Of a stretch of 42,411 nt of DNA, positions 17,601 through 26,527 are shown piece by piece (position 1 is the stretch's first letter; each line of letters starts with the position of its first letter). A model generated the notes under the pieces. That model worked only from the letters and a program-made list of their open reading frames with translations, was not told where the DNA came from and did not search any database. The DNA comes from Anaerosphaera multitolerans (GTDB lineage: Bacteria; Bacillota; Clostridia; Tissierellales; Peptoniphilaceae). The translations under genes were made by a program, and so were the position numbers. The stretch is from the NCBI RefSeq assembly GCF_004006535.1, contig NZ_RLIH01000017.1, positions 1 through 42,411 of the forward strand, written 5' to 3'.

Positions 17601-20600
17601 TTAATCTACCGTGAGAACTATTACGTTTCTCACCTTTCCCTTAGCTTCAACAATAATGGTTAATTCGCTTCCTGCATCTTGCTCTTCAAATCTTATAATT
17701 TGTTTTTGCCCGGTTCCTTCATCAATTGCTATAACTTCATTATTTTCGTCATATATTGTAATTATTGAGCCTTCTTCTGCAGTAAACAAAATTCTAATTG
17801 AGTCTACTCTAGTAATTTCTATACTTGCTAAGTTTCCTATATCTTTTTCAACTACTTTAGCAAGACCAATATCAGATAATAACTTTTGTCCCGGACCAAA
17901 ATCCATCGGTCTTCCTGTTTCCTCATCGATAGTGATCGGTCCTTCTTGGAATACAGCTTCTATAGGATAAGGATTTTCTTCATTAGCTATATTTCTCATG
18001 ATTTTCCCATTTCCATCTCCACCATGTATAGCAGCTAATACATTATAAAATTCTTCATTGTCTCTCGTATCTAACACTCCACTTTCCGATTCAAAAACTC
18101 CAAGTAGATTTGATGGATCAAATACATCTATAGGTTTTTTATCTCTTGTAGAGTCTTCGGCATATTCCTTACTGAATATAAAGAATCTACCGCCCTTTTT
18201 TTCTTCATTTGCATTAGAAACCCTTATATATGCATAATGTTCATCTTTTTCTACAGCATCTTCTGTTATATCCAGTGCTTCCACTAATATTTCCGATAGC
18301 ACATTTGAATTTGCTCTATAGTTAAAGACATATTCCACTTCTTCTATTTTTCCATCTATCATCGTAAAATCTTGCTTATCATCCAAAGTTATAGCCGGGT
18401 ACTTTTGAATTTCAGTTGTCTCTTCTCCAGTATCTAAGTCCAATAAATTCCAACCATCTTTTTCAAATTTATCAGCTTCATAACTAGAAACTTCTACTAC
18501 GTCATATCCAAAAGTCGGTTCAATATCCTTTATAACTTCATTGCCCTTTAGTATAGGTTTAGAATTTATTACTTCTCCCTTTACATCTAGTGGAAATCCT
18601 ATTAGTTTTTTAGATTCTTCAAAATCAAGTTTAGTATCTTCGCTGTCATCATTTGTTTTCACAACATTGTCATTAGTGTTAGCGTATACAGGAATATTTT
18701 TTACTCCACCATAATCTTCAAAGTTTGATGCATTTCCAACACCATTATGAACAATTGGTGCTTTGGTGTAGAAATTATCAACTATTACTGCACTAACTGT
18801 TCCGTTTGAAGTTCCATACTGATTGAATGAAGATCTAACAAATAAAATTCCATTGTCTTCAACTTCAACTGAAATCGGTATTTCTCTTTCTCCCGGTTTT
18901 AACGGTTCCGCTTCTCCATCTCTAATAGTTCCGCTTTTATATTTTAATGCTCCATCTGCATCTGTTTTTTCCATTAACTCATCAAATTCACTTTTTACCT
19001 CTTTGATTATTCCAGTAACAGGATCAGAAATCTTTTTCGTTTCGCCACTTATATTTAAATTAACAGCATCCGGATTCTCCATATCATATGGAACGAATAC
19101 CCAGTCCACAGATTCAAGCTCTGAATCTATTACAAGTCCTAAATTATCATCTTTAATTTGCTCAGGTACCTGAGCAGTTAATTTAACTTCCAATGCCCTA
19201 TAGCTTGGATCATTTTTATAAATTTTTACATTTTCCATTTCAGGTTTTGTAATAACAGGTTCTGTCTTTGTCGGTAAGCCTCTCATATATACAAATTCAT
19301 AAACATATGAATCAGCAATTCCAACCTTCTTATTATTATATGAAGCATTATATGTGAAGTATTTATCATCATAGTCCCAACCCCAAGCAATTGAGCCTGA
19401 ACCGTCATTTGATGTTTTAAATATATTTCCAGATAAATCTAAAAATACAGATGATGATCTTTCAGTTGAAATATCATACATATATCCGGGTTGTTGAAAT
19501 GTAAGGTCAATCCAAGTTTCCTTAGGATCTATTGCAGGCATTCCTTTTTCTTTAGTTCCTTTTTTATAATAATATCCATTTTTATACTCTAATTGATTAT
19601 GGTCACTATCTAGAACTACTCCATTTTTATCTTTTAACATATATACTTCGTCCCAAGCAGTCGGATGAAGAGTATTAAAGCCATAACCTAATTTCCCATT
19701 TGCTATCTTACTGTTTGTCTCTGTAACATATTTAGGAAATTTTTCGCTCCTATCATAAATTTGAGTATCTCCATCACCTATAATTCTAGGATATAGATAC
19801 GCTTCCTTAGTTCTAACGTCATTTGAATCTTCATAACCACCTTCTCTGGATTGACCAAAGTATCTTCCATCTCCCCAAGCCCAGGTCCTACCTTTTTGGT
19901 CAATAAAGAAAGATACTGACTCTCCTGCAAATACTTTTTTTGCAATTGGAGTATAACCAACATAATCAATATCACTTTGAGCTATTTCTACTTTTTCCGG
20001 AGTAGATATACTTCTATATGCACCAGCTCCAGCTCTCTCGAAAATCTGTCCCCATTCATATACATTTCCATTACTATCTAAAGCTACATTCCTAGAATAG
20101 CTGGAATCTATTGCAACAATATTAGACAAAGTTTCTATTTTATTAAATTCTCTGGTAATACCTGCTGTTCTACCATTTCCCAAAGCTCCATAAACTCCAT
20201 TGCCCATGGACCATACCGTACCGTCATCAGCTAGAGCTAAAGTATAGTTATCTCCCGGAGCAACTTTTATAAATTTATGTTCATTTGCAGATAGCGAAGT
20301 AACTTTTTTGGGTTTAGACAGGTAACCTGCAGCATTTGGAATCCTACCGTTATCAGCATATCCCCACATCCAAACATCACCGTTTATATCTACTGCCGCT
20401 ACATGGTGTGCCTGATTTGCCTTTGCAGGATAAAAGTCAACTATTTCATTTGGGATTTGAACTTCCACAGGAGACAAATTAGACAGTGAATTAGTTCCAT
20501 TACCCATTTGACCTTCTAGACCACGTCCCCAAGCATATACTTTCCCTTTATCTGATAAGGCATATCCCGTTTCATAGCCTGCAGCTATTTTCACTATATT

Positions 20601-21014
20601 TATATTCTTGTCTACAAAGTAAGGAATTCTTCTTAATCCGCCATGATATCTTTGTTGTTCCGCTGTTTGATTCACTCCTGCTCTTCCAGAAATATTGTAT
20701 CCCCAAGACCAAACTTTCCCTTGAGCATCTAGGGCATAGCCTCCAATTTTTGCTGATGCAGTCTGAGTAAATCTGATTAATGAAAGTTGATCATATACTG
20801 GGGCATCTTTACCATAATCAAAATTATAATTTTGAGTTTGTCCTAAGCCCCCTGCCACATTAATGTATCTTTGCAACAAATCTTCTGCTGTTAAATAATC
20901 TGTCCCGGGTTCTGTATTCCCTTCAATTCGCGCTTCCACTTTATTCATTGGTGTAACTAAACTGGTAAACATAATAGCTACTAAAAATAAAGTTAATATT
21001 TTGTTTTTTTTCAT
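17601..21014 (-). CDS. Secreted RCC1-repeat protein with C-terminal module shared with protein B (protein C)
   Basis: This 1,137-aa exported protein has a signal peptide (1-28, ending near NKVEA). A region of about 500 residues follows with six to seven RCC1-like repeats, recognised by lines such as GKVWSWGYN, GKVYAWGRG, GDVWMWGYA, GTVWSMGNG, GNVYEWGQ and GRTWAWGDG. This is expected to fold as a seven-bladed propeller. From about residue 595 it resembles the last 480 residues of protein B, including DNFYT, the G(I/V)G(D/N)ASN segment, GFPLD(A/V)KG, EPTFGYD, ILGVF/LLGVF and KLLSDI. No anchor is visible. The ATG at 21014 is chosen because AAGGAGG lies 6 bases upstream; an earlier in-frame start lacks one. 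It is the first gene of the C-B-A set. RCC1 propellers act in protein-protein contact; the partner here is unknown. Confidence 0.87.
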   Translation of the reverse strand: MKKNKILTLFLVAIMFTSLVTPMNKVEARIEGNTEPGTDYLTAEDLLQRYINVAGGLGQTQNYNFDYGKDAPVYDQLSLIRFTQTASAKIGGYALDAQGKVWSWGYNISGRAGVNQTAEQQRYHGGLRRIPYFVDKNINIVKIAAGYETGYALSDKGKVYAWGRGLEGQMGNGTNSLSNLSPVEVQIPNEIVDFYPAKANQAHHVAAVDINGDVWMWGYADNGRIPNAAGYLSKPKKVTSLSANEHKFIKVAPGDNYTLALADDGTVWSMGNGVYGALGNGRTAGITREFNKIETLSNIVAIDSSYSRNVALDSNGNVYEWGQIFERAGAGAYRSISTPEKVEIAQSDIDYVGYTPIAKKVFAGESVSFFIDQKGRTWAWGDGRYFGQSREGGYEDSNDVRTKEAYLYPRIIGDGDTQIYDRSEKFPKYVTETNSKIANGKLGYGFNTLHPTAWDEVYMLKDKNGVVLDSDHNQLEYKNGYYYKKGTKEKGMPAIDPKETWIDLTFQQPGYMYDISTERSSSVFLDLSGNIFKTSNDGSGSIAWGWDYDDKYFTYNASYNNKKVGIADSYVYEFVYMRGLPTKTEPVITKPEMENVKIYKNDPSYRALEVKLTAQVPEQIKDDNLGLVIDSELESVDWVFVPYDMENPDAVNLNISGETKKISDPVTGIIKEVKSEFDELMEKTDADGALKYKSGTIRDGEAEPLKPGEREIPISVEVEDNGILFVRSSFNQYGTSNGTVSAVIVDNFYTKAPIVHNGVGNASNFEDYGGVKNIPVYANTNDNVVKTNDDSEDTKLDFEESKKLIGFPLDVKGEVINSKPILKGNEVIKDIEPTFGYDVVEVSSYEADKFEKDGWNLLDLDTGEETTEIQKYPAITLDDKQDFTMIDGKIEEVEYVFNYRANSNVLSEILVEALDITEDAVEKDEHYAYIRVSNANEEKKGGRFFIFSKEYAEDSTRDKKPIDVFDPSNLLGVFESESGVLDTRDNEEFYNVLAAIHGGDGNGKIMRNIANEENPYPIEAVFQEGPITIDEETGRPMDFGPGQKLLSDIGLAKVVEKDIGNLASIEITRVDSIRILFTAEEGSIITIYDENNEVIAIDEGTGQKQIIRFEEQDAGSELTIIVEAKGKVRNVIVLTVD

Positions 21015-21099
21015 ACATCTCCTCCTTGTGAACAATACCTTTGAAATCACTACTTTATAAATTTTATTCCCAGTTTGACATATGCGTGATTTAAAGTAT

Positions 21100-21129
21100 T
21101 TTATATTTCTAAAAAACTATTTTTAACAA
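21100..21129 (-). promoter_or_regulatory. Possible promoter of the C-B-A operon
   Basis: On the minus strand there is TTGTTA (21129-21124), an 18-base spacer, then TATAAA (21105-21100), about 90 bases before the ATG. This is a moderate consensus match in AT-rich DNA. Confidence 0.35.
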
Positions 21130-21201
21130 ATCTCTCAATCACATGCCCCCTTTGCTACCCTTAGTGATTAATTTGAACAATAAAAAGACCCAATTACGCA
21201 T

Positions 21202-21237
21202 AAAAAAACAATTGAAACATTTTAAATGTTTTAATTG
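21202..21237 (-). terminator. Terminator-like hairpin upstream of protein C
   Basis: A 29-base near-perfect palindrome (21209-21237) is followed on the minus strand by seven T residues (21208-21202). It lies about 190 bases upstream of the C start on the same strand, so it ends something other than a recognised gene, or acts as a leader terminator. Confidence 0.65.
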
Positions 21238-21473
21238 GCAGCAAAACAATACTTTTTTAATGTTCATTTTTTTTATTTATTATAACTGTTTTTAATTTAA
21301 AAAGCTATGTTTTTGTATAAAATAAATACAATAAATTATCATATGATCTTTTTGTGCTTTTAAAATACATTTTAGTGGCACCAATGGAGCTTGTAATAAT
21401 GACGTTCGTAGAAATGTTCTAAAAAAACAAAAAGACTTTTTTTAGAAACCACAATTATTTTCAAATTTTTTAT

Positions 21474-21510
21474 AAAAAAAGTATATATACTTTATTAGTA
21501 CATATACTTT
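21474..21510 (-). terminator. Terminator-like hairpin downstream of protein D
   Basis: A 13-bp stem (21478-21490 with 21498-21510) has one imperfect position that becomes a G-U pair in minus-strand RNA. Seven T residues follow. It is the second terminator after protein D. Confidence 0.65.
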
Positions 21511-21587
21511 CTTGAAAAATACTATAAATAACCATCAGAATTATTTTTTAATCTATATTTAAATTCTATTATTTAAAACAAATTTAA

Positions 21588-21624
21588 AAGGACAAAGTCC
21601 TATAAATTTTAGAACTTTGTCCTT
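21588..21624 (-). terminator. Terminator of protein D
   Basis: An 11-bp stem AAGGACAAAGT/ACTTTGTCCTT (21588-21598 with 21614-21624) is followed by TTTT on the minus strand, about 70 bases after the stop of D. Confidence 0.7.
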
Positions 21625-21690
21625 ATTAACAGCTTAATTATTTGTCCAACTTTTTGGGTCAGTACAAAAATTTCATTTCTTTTTTAATTT

Positions 21691-24600
21691 TTATTTAGTT
21701 ACTCCATTAATATCCACTGAAGAATATGAACTACTCCACTCTTTTTCAAGTGCTGACCAATCTCTAACCGGCAACAACTCTTGCCAAACTTCCTTATCAG
21801 TTACACTGGTTCTGGTATAAGTGTGAGAATTTGTAGCTTCTTGAACTTGAGCATAGTACCATTCACTAGTGTCAGAATTGTCTGACCATCTCTTCATATC
21901 TGATAATAAATTATCTTTATGAGGCGTTCTCTCAAGTACAGAGTTTACCAATGTTGCTGTTTCTGCCCTTGTAATTAGTTGATCAGGTTTAAAACTTCCG
22001 TCTTCATAACCGTTTATAAGTCCGTGAGATGCCAATTTCTTAATGGAATCTTCTGCCCAATTGCCCTTTATGTCGGTGAACTTATAATTAGTTAAATTCC
22101 CATAATCTGATAGGAATCTTGACGCCATTGTTGCAAATTCACCTCTGGTTATATTTGCATCAGGTTTGAAACTTCCATCAGGATATCCTGTTACAGCTTC
22201 AGCATTGCTCATTGTGGAAATTGCATTGTTAAACCAGTCTATACTTTGTATATCACCAAAGTCATTAGTCGTACTCCAGTATTTATTTCTTGATTCATCG
22301 GTCATCATTCTAAAGAATATAGTAGTTACTTCCGCTCTTGTAATATTGCCTTGCGGTCTAAAACTTCCATCAGGATAACCAATCATGTAGGCATAGTGAT
22401 TATCTTTATTTAACTTTGAGGTTATCGTCCCCATTGGCCACCAAGGATTTTCACCATCTATTTTCTCCCATACTGCATAAAGAATTGTATTTTTCTCTAT
22501 TACAAAAGTATCTCCCTCTACATAAGTCGGTTTTGTTGCATTTTTATCCTCGGACCATCCTAGGAATTATATCCCTCTCTATTTACTGTATTTTTACCTA
22601 GAACATTTACAATATCTTTTACTTCATAAATTTTATCATCAACAGGAACTTCACCTGAATTATATCCATTACCATCATAGACAACTATTAATCCCCCAAC
22701 AAAACTTACATCATAGTTATTATAAGCTTTATTATATTTTACACCTGTAGGATAATTAATGGTCTTATCCCCTGAAAGCTGATTAACATTTTCCACATTT
22801 GTATTGTAAACACCTTGTATCTTTGGATATTTAGCCTCATCTAAGTAATAAAATCCTCTTCCCGAAATATTCTCGCTAAATTTTGTATTTTTTATTGTAA
22901 CAGGTTCATAATAAATAAAGTCATCATCTGATGTCTTTCTATCTTCACTAGGAAGTAAGTTAATTGCTCCACCATTTTTAACAGCTGTATTTTTAGTAAA
23001 CACATTATTATCTAAATTTATAAATCCGTTTTCAATACTCTCTAAGAAATTTATGGCACCACCACTAAGATTAGCTTTATTACCTTTAAACTCCGTACCA
23101 CTTACCTCCATCGTTTTAGTCGCATCTACCAGTATTGCTCCTCCATGTGCATTTGAACTATTTTCTTTAAAAGAGCTGCCTCTAATATATACTTCTACCT
23201 TTGATGGTTCGGTACTTCCCTGCAATCTAGTTGAATCATTTACATTTATTGCTCCTCCACCAAAATCTGATACTTTATTCTTATCAAAATTCGACTCGGA
23301 TACTTCAAGTTTTTTTATTCCATCTACTTGTATTGCTCCACCATAATACTTTGTACTATTTCCAATAAACTCTGTTTCTTTAATATTTATTGAAATTTTA
23401 GGATCCACATTTAATGATTCTGCACTAATAGCTCCACCATGAGCTTTTGAACTATTTCCAGTAAATTTGGAGTTTTCTGAGATATTTAGATTTATCTTCC
23501 CATATACTTTAGAATTGGAAGGTCCATTCCTAGGAGTATAAACACAAATTGCACCGCCATCGCCATATTCAGTACCAGCAGTATTATTGTCAAACAAAGT
23601 ATTTATTATTTCAATATTCAGTTCATTATCAATGGAATTTTCTGCTTTTACAGTTGTGCCATAAACAGCTCCACCATGAGCTTTTGAACTATTTCCAGTA
23701 AAAGTTGAATCGATAATTTTAACATTGTGGTCACTTTCTCTTTGTGGACTTAAATATAACGCTCCCCCATTATCATCATTTTGATTATTTATAAATTTTG
23801 AATTTTCTATTAAGGTCTCCCCATGTGAATTTATAGATGCAGCACCTGGTCTATTATTTTCGAAAACAGAATTTTTAATTTCCACTTTTCCTGGTGCCTT
23901 TGTCCAACCGCTATAATATATGCCTCCTGAAGTAAACATTGTACCGTTAGTTGTATTACTTTTTAAAGCAACATTGTCAACATTCATATTTACTCTGCCT
24001 GAGATATAGATAGGTGCACCTTGTGATCCTATTATATTATTTTCTATATAAGAATTTGCTAGTTTAAAACTGGAATAAGAATTTGAATCTCCTGATGTTT
24101 GAATAAAAATTGTTCCACCCCAATTACTATTATTGTTATTATTAAACTCACTATTATTAATTTCTGTACAAACGTAACCTTCAATATTTAAAGCAGTTCC
24201 GCCTGAGCCATTACTATTTTCAAAAAAAATACTTTCTTCTATAAGCAAGTTTACCTCATCAGCATTTTTGTAATCTCCAAATATAGTTATAACCCCTGAG
24301 TTAAAACTTCCGCCAACTCCACCTTCGATTTTATGCTTTTTAAAGCTACAATGTCTTAAACTTAAATCAGTCTCACTATAAATCGCTCCATTATTATTAC
24401 CATTAAACTCAACATTTGAGAACGTTACAGATGCCTCTCTATTTTTAATTTTAAACATAAATTCATTTTCAGCTGCATTTCCAATAAAAGTATTATTGTT
24501 ACCTTCAATTAAAACTGAATGTTCTATTATTAAAGGTTCTTCTATTGTTATATCTCCAACTATATTAATTGACTTAATTGACGAGTCTGCAATAGAAGCT

Positions 24601-25010
24601 TTTAATTCTTGAAAATCTGTTACTTCAGCTATACTTTCTTTATTTAAAAAAACATCTTCATCAAAAAACTCTTTATTAAAAGTTTCTTTACTATTTCCTT
24701 GATTATCTTCTGAAGATTTAGTAGGAGTTTTTTTAACCTCATTTAAATTGTCAGCTTCTGAGAAGTTTTCATTAATTTCCTCAGTCTCATTCAATTTAAT
24801 AACTTCTTTACTTTCTACATTTTCACTGTTTACTAGGTCTATATTTTCATCCATTAAATTTTCTTCTAAAACCTTAGTCGACTTAATTTGTCCACTTATA
24901 TCTTCTGCTGCATCTTTTGCCAATGAAGTACTTATAGGTAATATGTAAATGCAAACTACGATAAATGCCAATAAAAATCCTATAACTCTTTTTATCGCAT
25001 TATTATTCAT
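21691..25010 (-). pseudogene. Pmp-like beta-helix adhesin with SLH anchor, split by a one-base frameshift (protein D)
   Basis: Two frames form one gene. The 5' frame (25010-22560, 816 codons) has a signal peptide, an acidic spacer, and a parallel beta-helix with about twelve GGA(I/V/L) and FxxN motifs, as in chlamydial polymorphic membrane protein repeats. It ends at ...NREGYNS then TAG. The 3' frame, open from at least 22563 to 21691, begins LGWSEDKNATKPTYVEGD and continues to ILYAVWE, three SLH repeats and a tail. Restoring one T gives GYNFLGW, the signature of the Listeria-Bacteroides (Flg_new) repeat, so a single base has been lost. The intact product would be 1,106 aa. The ATG at 25010 is preferred over 25019 because GGGAG abuts the earlier one. 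As read, the product would be secreted without its anchor. Sequencing error cannot be excluded. Confidence 0.85.
21732..22414 (-). repeat. SLH-domain direct repeat, copy 2
   Basis: This matches 9191-9873 with about 15 mismatches. About five of them change the protein (V/I, T/I, A/T, K/Q and A/P), so most are silent. It covers the SLH domains and tail of protein D. Confidence 0.9.
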
Positions 25011-25035
25011 ATTAAACATCTCCCTTTTATATTCT

Positions 25036-25433
25036 TTACTATTTCAATATATTTATGACTATTATTGTACTTGATAACAATCACTATTTCAAGATATGAA
25101 TATTTGTATAAATACTACTCAATACAAAAATATGTTAAATTGTTAGATTATATATAAACGTTCTTTTTATATTCGCTAATTAGACACTTATATTAAATAA
25201 GATAATTAAATAAAAATATATAAATATTGTGTCGTTCTCCATAGTTAAACGCCTACATTTCTACATAATTTACTATTCTAATATATTTACAACTATTGTA
25301 CTATTTTTAAAGCAATATTTCTTGCAGCTAATATTTGTATAAATATAATTTCATACAAAATCACATTCCAGTATTGGATCATACATATGTGATTTCATTT
25401 TTATATAGGCTAATTAAAAACTTATAAATAATA
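25036..25433 (-). repeat. Duplicated upstream region of protein D (two diverged direct copies)
   Basis: Copy 1 (about 25036-25196) and copy 2 (about 25267-25433) align over some 165 bases with small indels. Shared blocks include tttactatt, aatatattta, attgtact, aatatttgtataaata, atacaaaa, tttttatat and gctaatta. Both keep the TACAAT box (25064-25069 and 25295-25300), but the -35 of copy 2 is degraded. The rest of 25020-25600 is AT-rich with no ORF. Confidence 0.55.
25064..25092 (-). promoter_or_regulatory. Probable promoter of protein D
   Basis: On the minus strand there is TTGAAA (25092-25087), a 17-base spacer, then TACAAT (25069-25064), about 55 bases before the ATG with a GGGAG ribosome binding site. 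Confidence 0.55.
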
Positions 25434-25600
25434 GGGTTATTAATTAAATAAATTCATAAATCATTTATGAATTTTATACGATTAAATATAGAACATAATG
25501 ACATTGTTTTATAATTGAAATATAAAAAGTAACACTGATTTAAAAATATAAGATTTTATTAATTCTGTTAGAGATTTGAATAAATACGATAAAAAAGAGC

Positions 25601-25626
25601 AAAAAAAAGCAGACGCACTCGTCTAC
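25601..25626 (-). terminator. Terminator of the tRNA-Pro gene
   Basis: A 7-bp stem GTAGACG/CGTCTGC (25620-25626 with 25609-25615, one G-U pair) is followed by eight T residues on the minus strand. Confidence 0.85.
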
Positions 25627-25690
25627 AAAATTTCTATTATTAATATGAATAAAATCCTTTTATCCAAAGATTTATTTATAAAAAATATAA

Positions 25691-25767
25691 TGGTCGGGGT
25701 GAGAGGATTTGAACCCCCGGCCCCATGGTCCCAAACCACGTGCGCTACCAAACTGCGCTACACCCCG
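25691..25767 (-). tRNA. tRNA-Pro (anticodon UGG)
   Basis: The 77-nt cloverleaf starts CGGGGTG, and its acceptor pairs with CACCCCG before the A discriminator. CCA is encoded. The D-arm is GCGCAGTTTGGTAGCGC. The anticodon loop TTTGGGA gives UGG, and the T-loop has GGTTCAAATCC. It is a single-gene unit with its own promoter and terminator. Confidence 0.97.
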
Positions 25768-25783
25768 AAGCAATTACTAATAA

Positions 25784-25812
25784 ATTATATGATTTATATT
25801 TTCTTTTGTCAA
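25784..25812 (-). promoter_or_regulatory. Consensus promoter of tRNA-Pro
   Basis: On the minus strand there is TTGACA (25812-25807), exactly 17 bases, then TATAAT (25789-25784). Both boxes match the vegetative sigma consensus perfectly, as expected for a stable RNA. Confidence 0.9.
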
Positions 25813-25835
25813 GACCTATTTTGAATTTTAGATAA

Positions 25836-25864
25836 TTGACATCATATTTTTCTCAATATATAAT
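25836..25864 (+). promoter_or_regulatory. Consensus promoter of the HAD/VanZ gene pair
   Basis: TTGACA (25836-25841), a 17-base spacer and TATAAT (25859-25864), with the ATG 24 bases further on. It is divergent from the tRNA promoter; the two -35 boxes are only 23 bases apart. Confidence 0.88.
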
Positions 25865-25888
25865 AACTAAGATGAAAAGAGGGATATT

Positions 25889-26527
25889 ATGAAAGCTGTT
25901 GTTTTTGATTTAGATGGAACACTTATAGACTCTATGGATATGTGGGAAAATTTACAAAAAACCTTTGTTGAAGATAAAAATTTAATTCTTACAGATGAAG
26001 TTTCGCAAACTATGGCCACTATGAGTCTTAATTTAAGCTCTGCCTATTTAAAAGAATATTATAATTTAAAAGACAGTGCCCAAGATATTTACAATTATTT
26101 TAAAAAAATTATTATAAACTACTATATCAATGAAGCTAAACCTAAGGAAGATGCATTTGAAACTGTTGAAGCATATAATGACTTAGGATATGATGTAGTT
26201 CTTGGTACTGCTACAAATTATGAATTTATTGAGCCTTTACTAGATAGATTTGATTTAAAGAGACATTTTAAATTTGTTCAAACAGTCCATTCAATAAAAA
26301 CAAATAAAGATAATAGTAAGTTCTTTAAATTAATTTCAGATAAACTTGAGGTTGTTCCTGATAAAATATTTTTATTTGATGATGCCAGATTTGCTCTTAA
26401 TGCTGCTAAGGATATTGGAATTAAAACAGTAGCTGTCTATGACAAATATTCTGAAAAGTTTTGGAATGAAATAAAAACTGAAAATGATTATGCCATAAAA
26501 ACTTTTAAAGACTGGGACGTAAAATGA
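25889..26527 (+). CDS. HAD-family hydrolase, phosphatase subfamily
   Basis: This 212-aa cytosolic protein belongs to the haloacid dehalogenase superfamily, most likely a small-molecule phosphatase of the phosphoglycolate phosphatase/beta-phosphoglucomutase type. Motif I is VVFDLDGTLID at residues 4-14, with the nucleophile and acid Asp. Motif II is the LGTATN region near 108. A Lys lies in the SIKTNKDNSKF region, and motif IV is LFDDARFALNAAKDIG near 168. A helical cap lies between motifs I and II. GAGGG precedes the ATG. Its TGA overlaps the next gene's ATG by four bases, so the two are co-translated. The substrate cannot be read from sequence. Confidence 0.88.
   Translation: MKAVVFDLDGTLIDSMDMWENLQKTFVEDKNLILTDEVSQTMATMSLNLSSAYLKEYYNLKDSAQDIYNYFKKIIINYYINEAKPKEDAFETVEAYNDLGYDVVLGTATNYEFIEPLLDRFDLKRHFKFVQTVHSIKTNKDNSKFFKLISDKLEVVPDKIFLFDDARFALNAAKDIGIKTVAVYDKYSEKFWNEIKTENDYAIKTFKDWDVK

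Larger units (their letters stand above)
21015..21690. other. Non-coding spacer between proteins D and C
   Basis: These 676 bases hold no convincing gene. They contain three terminator-like hairpins, all oriented on the minus strand (21588-21624, 21474-21510, 21202-21237), a TATAAT on the minus strand near 21285, and the probable promoter of C. A 42-codon frame starting near 21265 lacks a ribosome binding site. A short untranslated RNA ending at 21202 is possible. Confidence 0.5.

Noticed and set aside
17611-19173. Plus-strand ORFs opposite protein C
   Set aside because: Antisense shadows without start signals; the minus-strand frame is a full exported protein with RCC1 repeats.
21061-21100. 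TCACGCATATGTCAAAC on the minus strand, recalling the start of a GEMM (cyclic-di-GMP) riboswitch
   Set aside because: The second conserved stem and the GGTAG/GCAAAGCC parts do not follow in order, so the similarity is probably chance.
21138-21266. 42-codon minus-strand ORF in the D-C spacer
   Set aside because: It has no ribosome binding site, reads through the terminator hairpin at 21202-21237, and has an odd composition.
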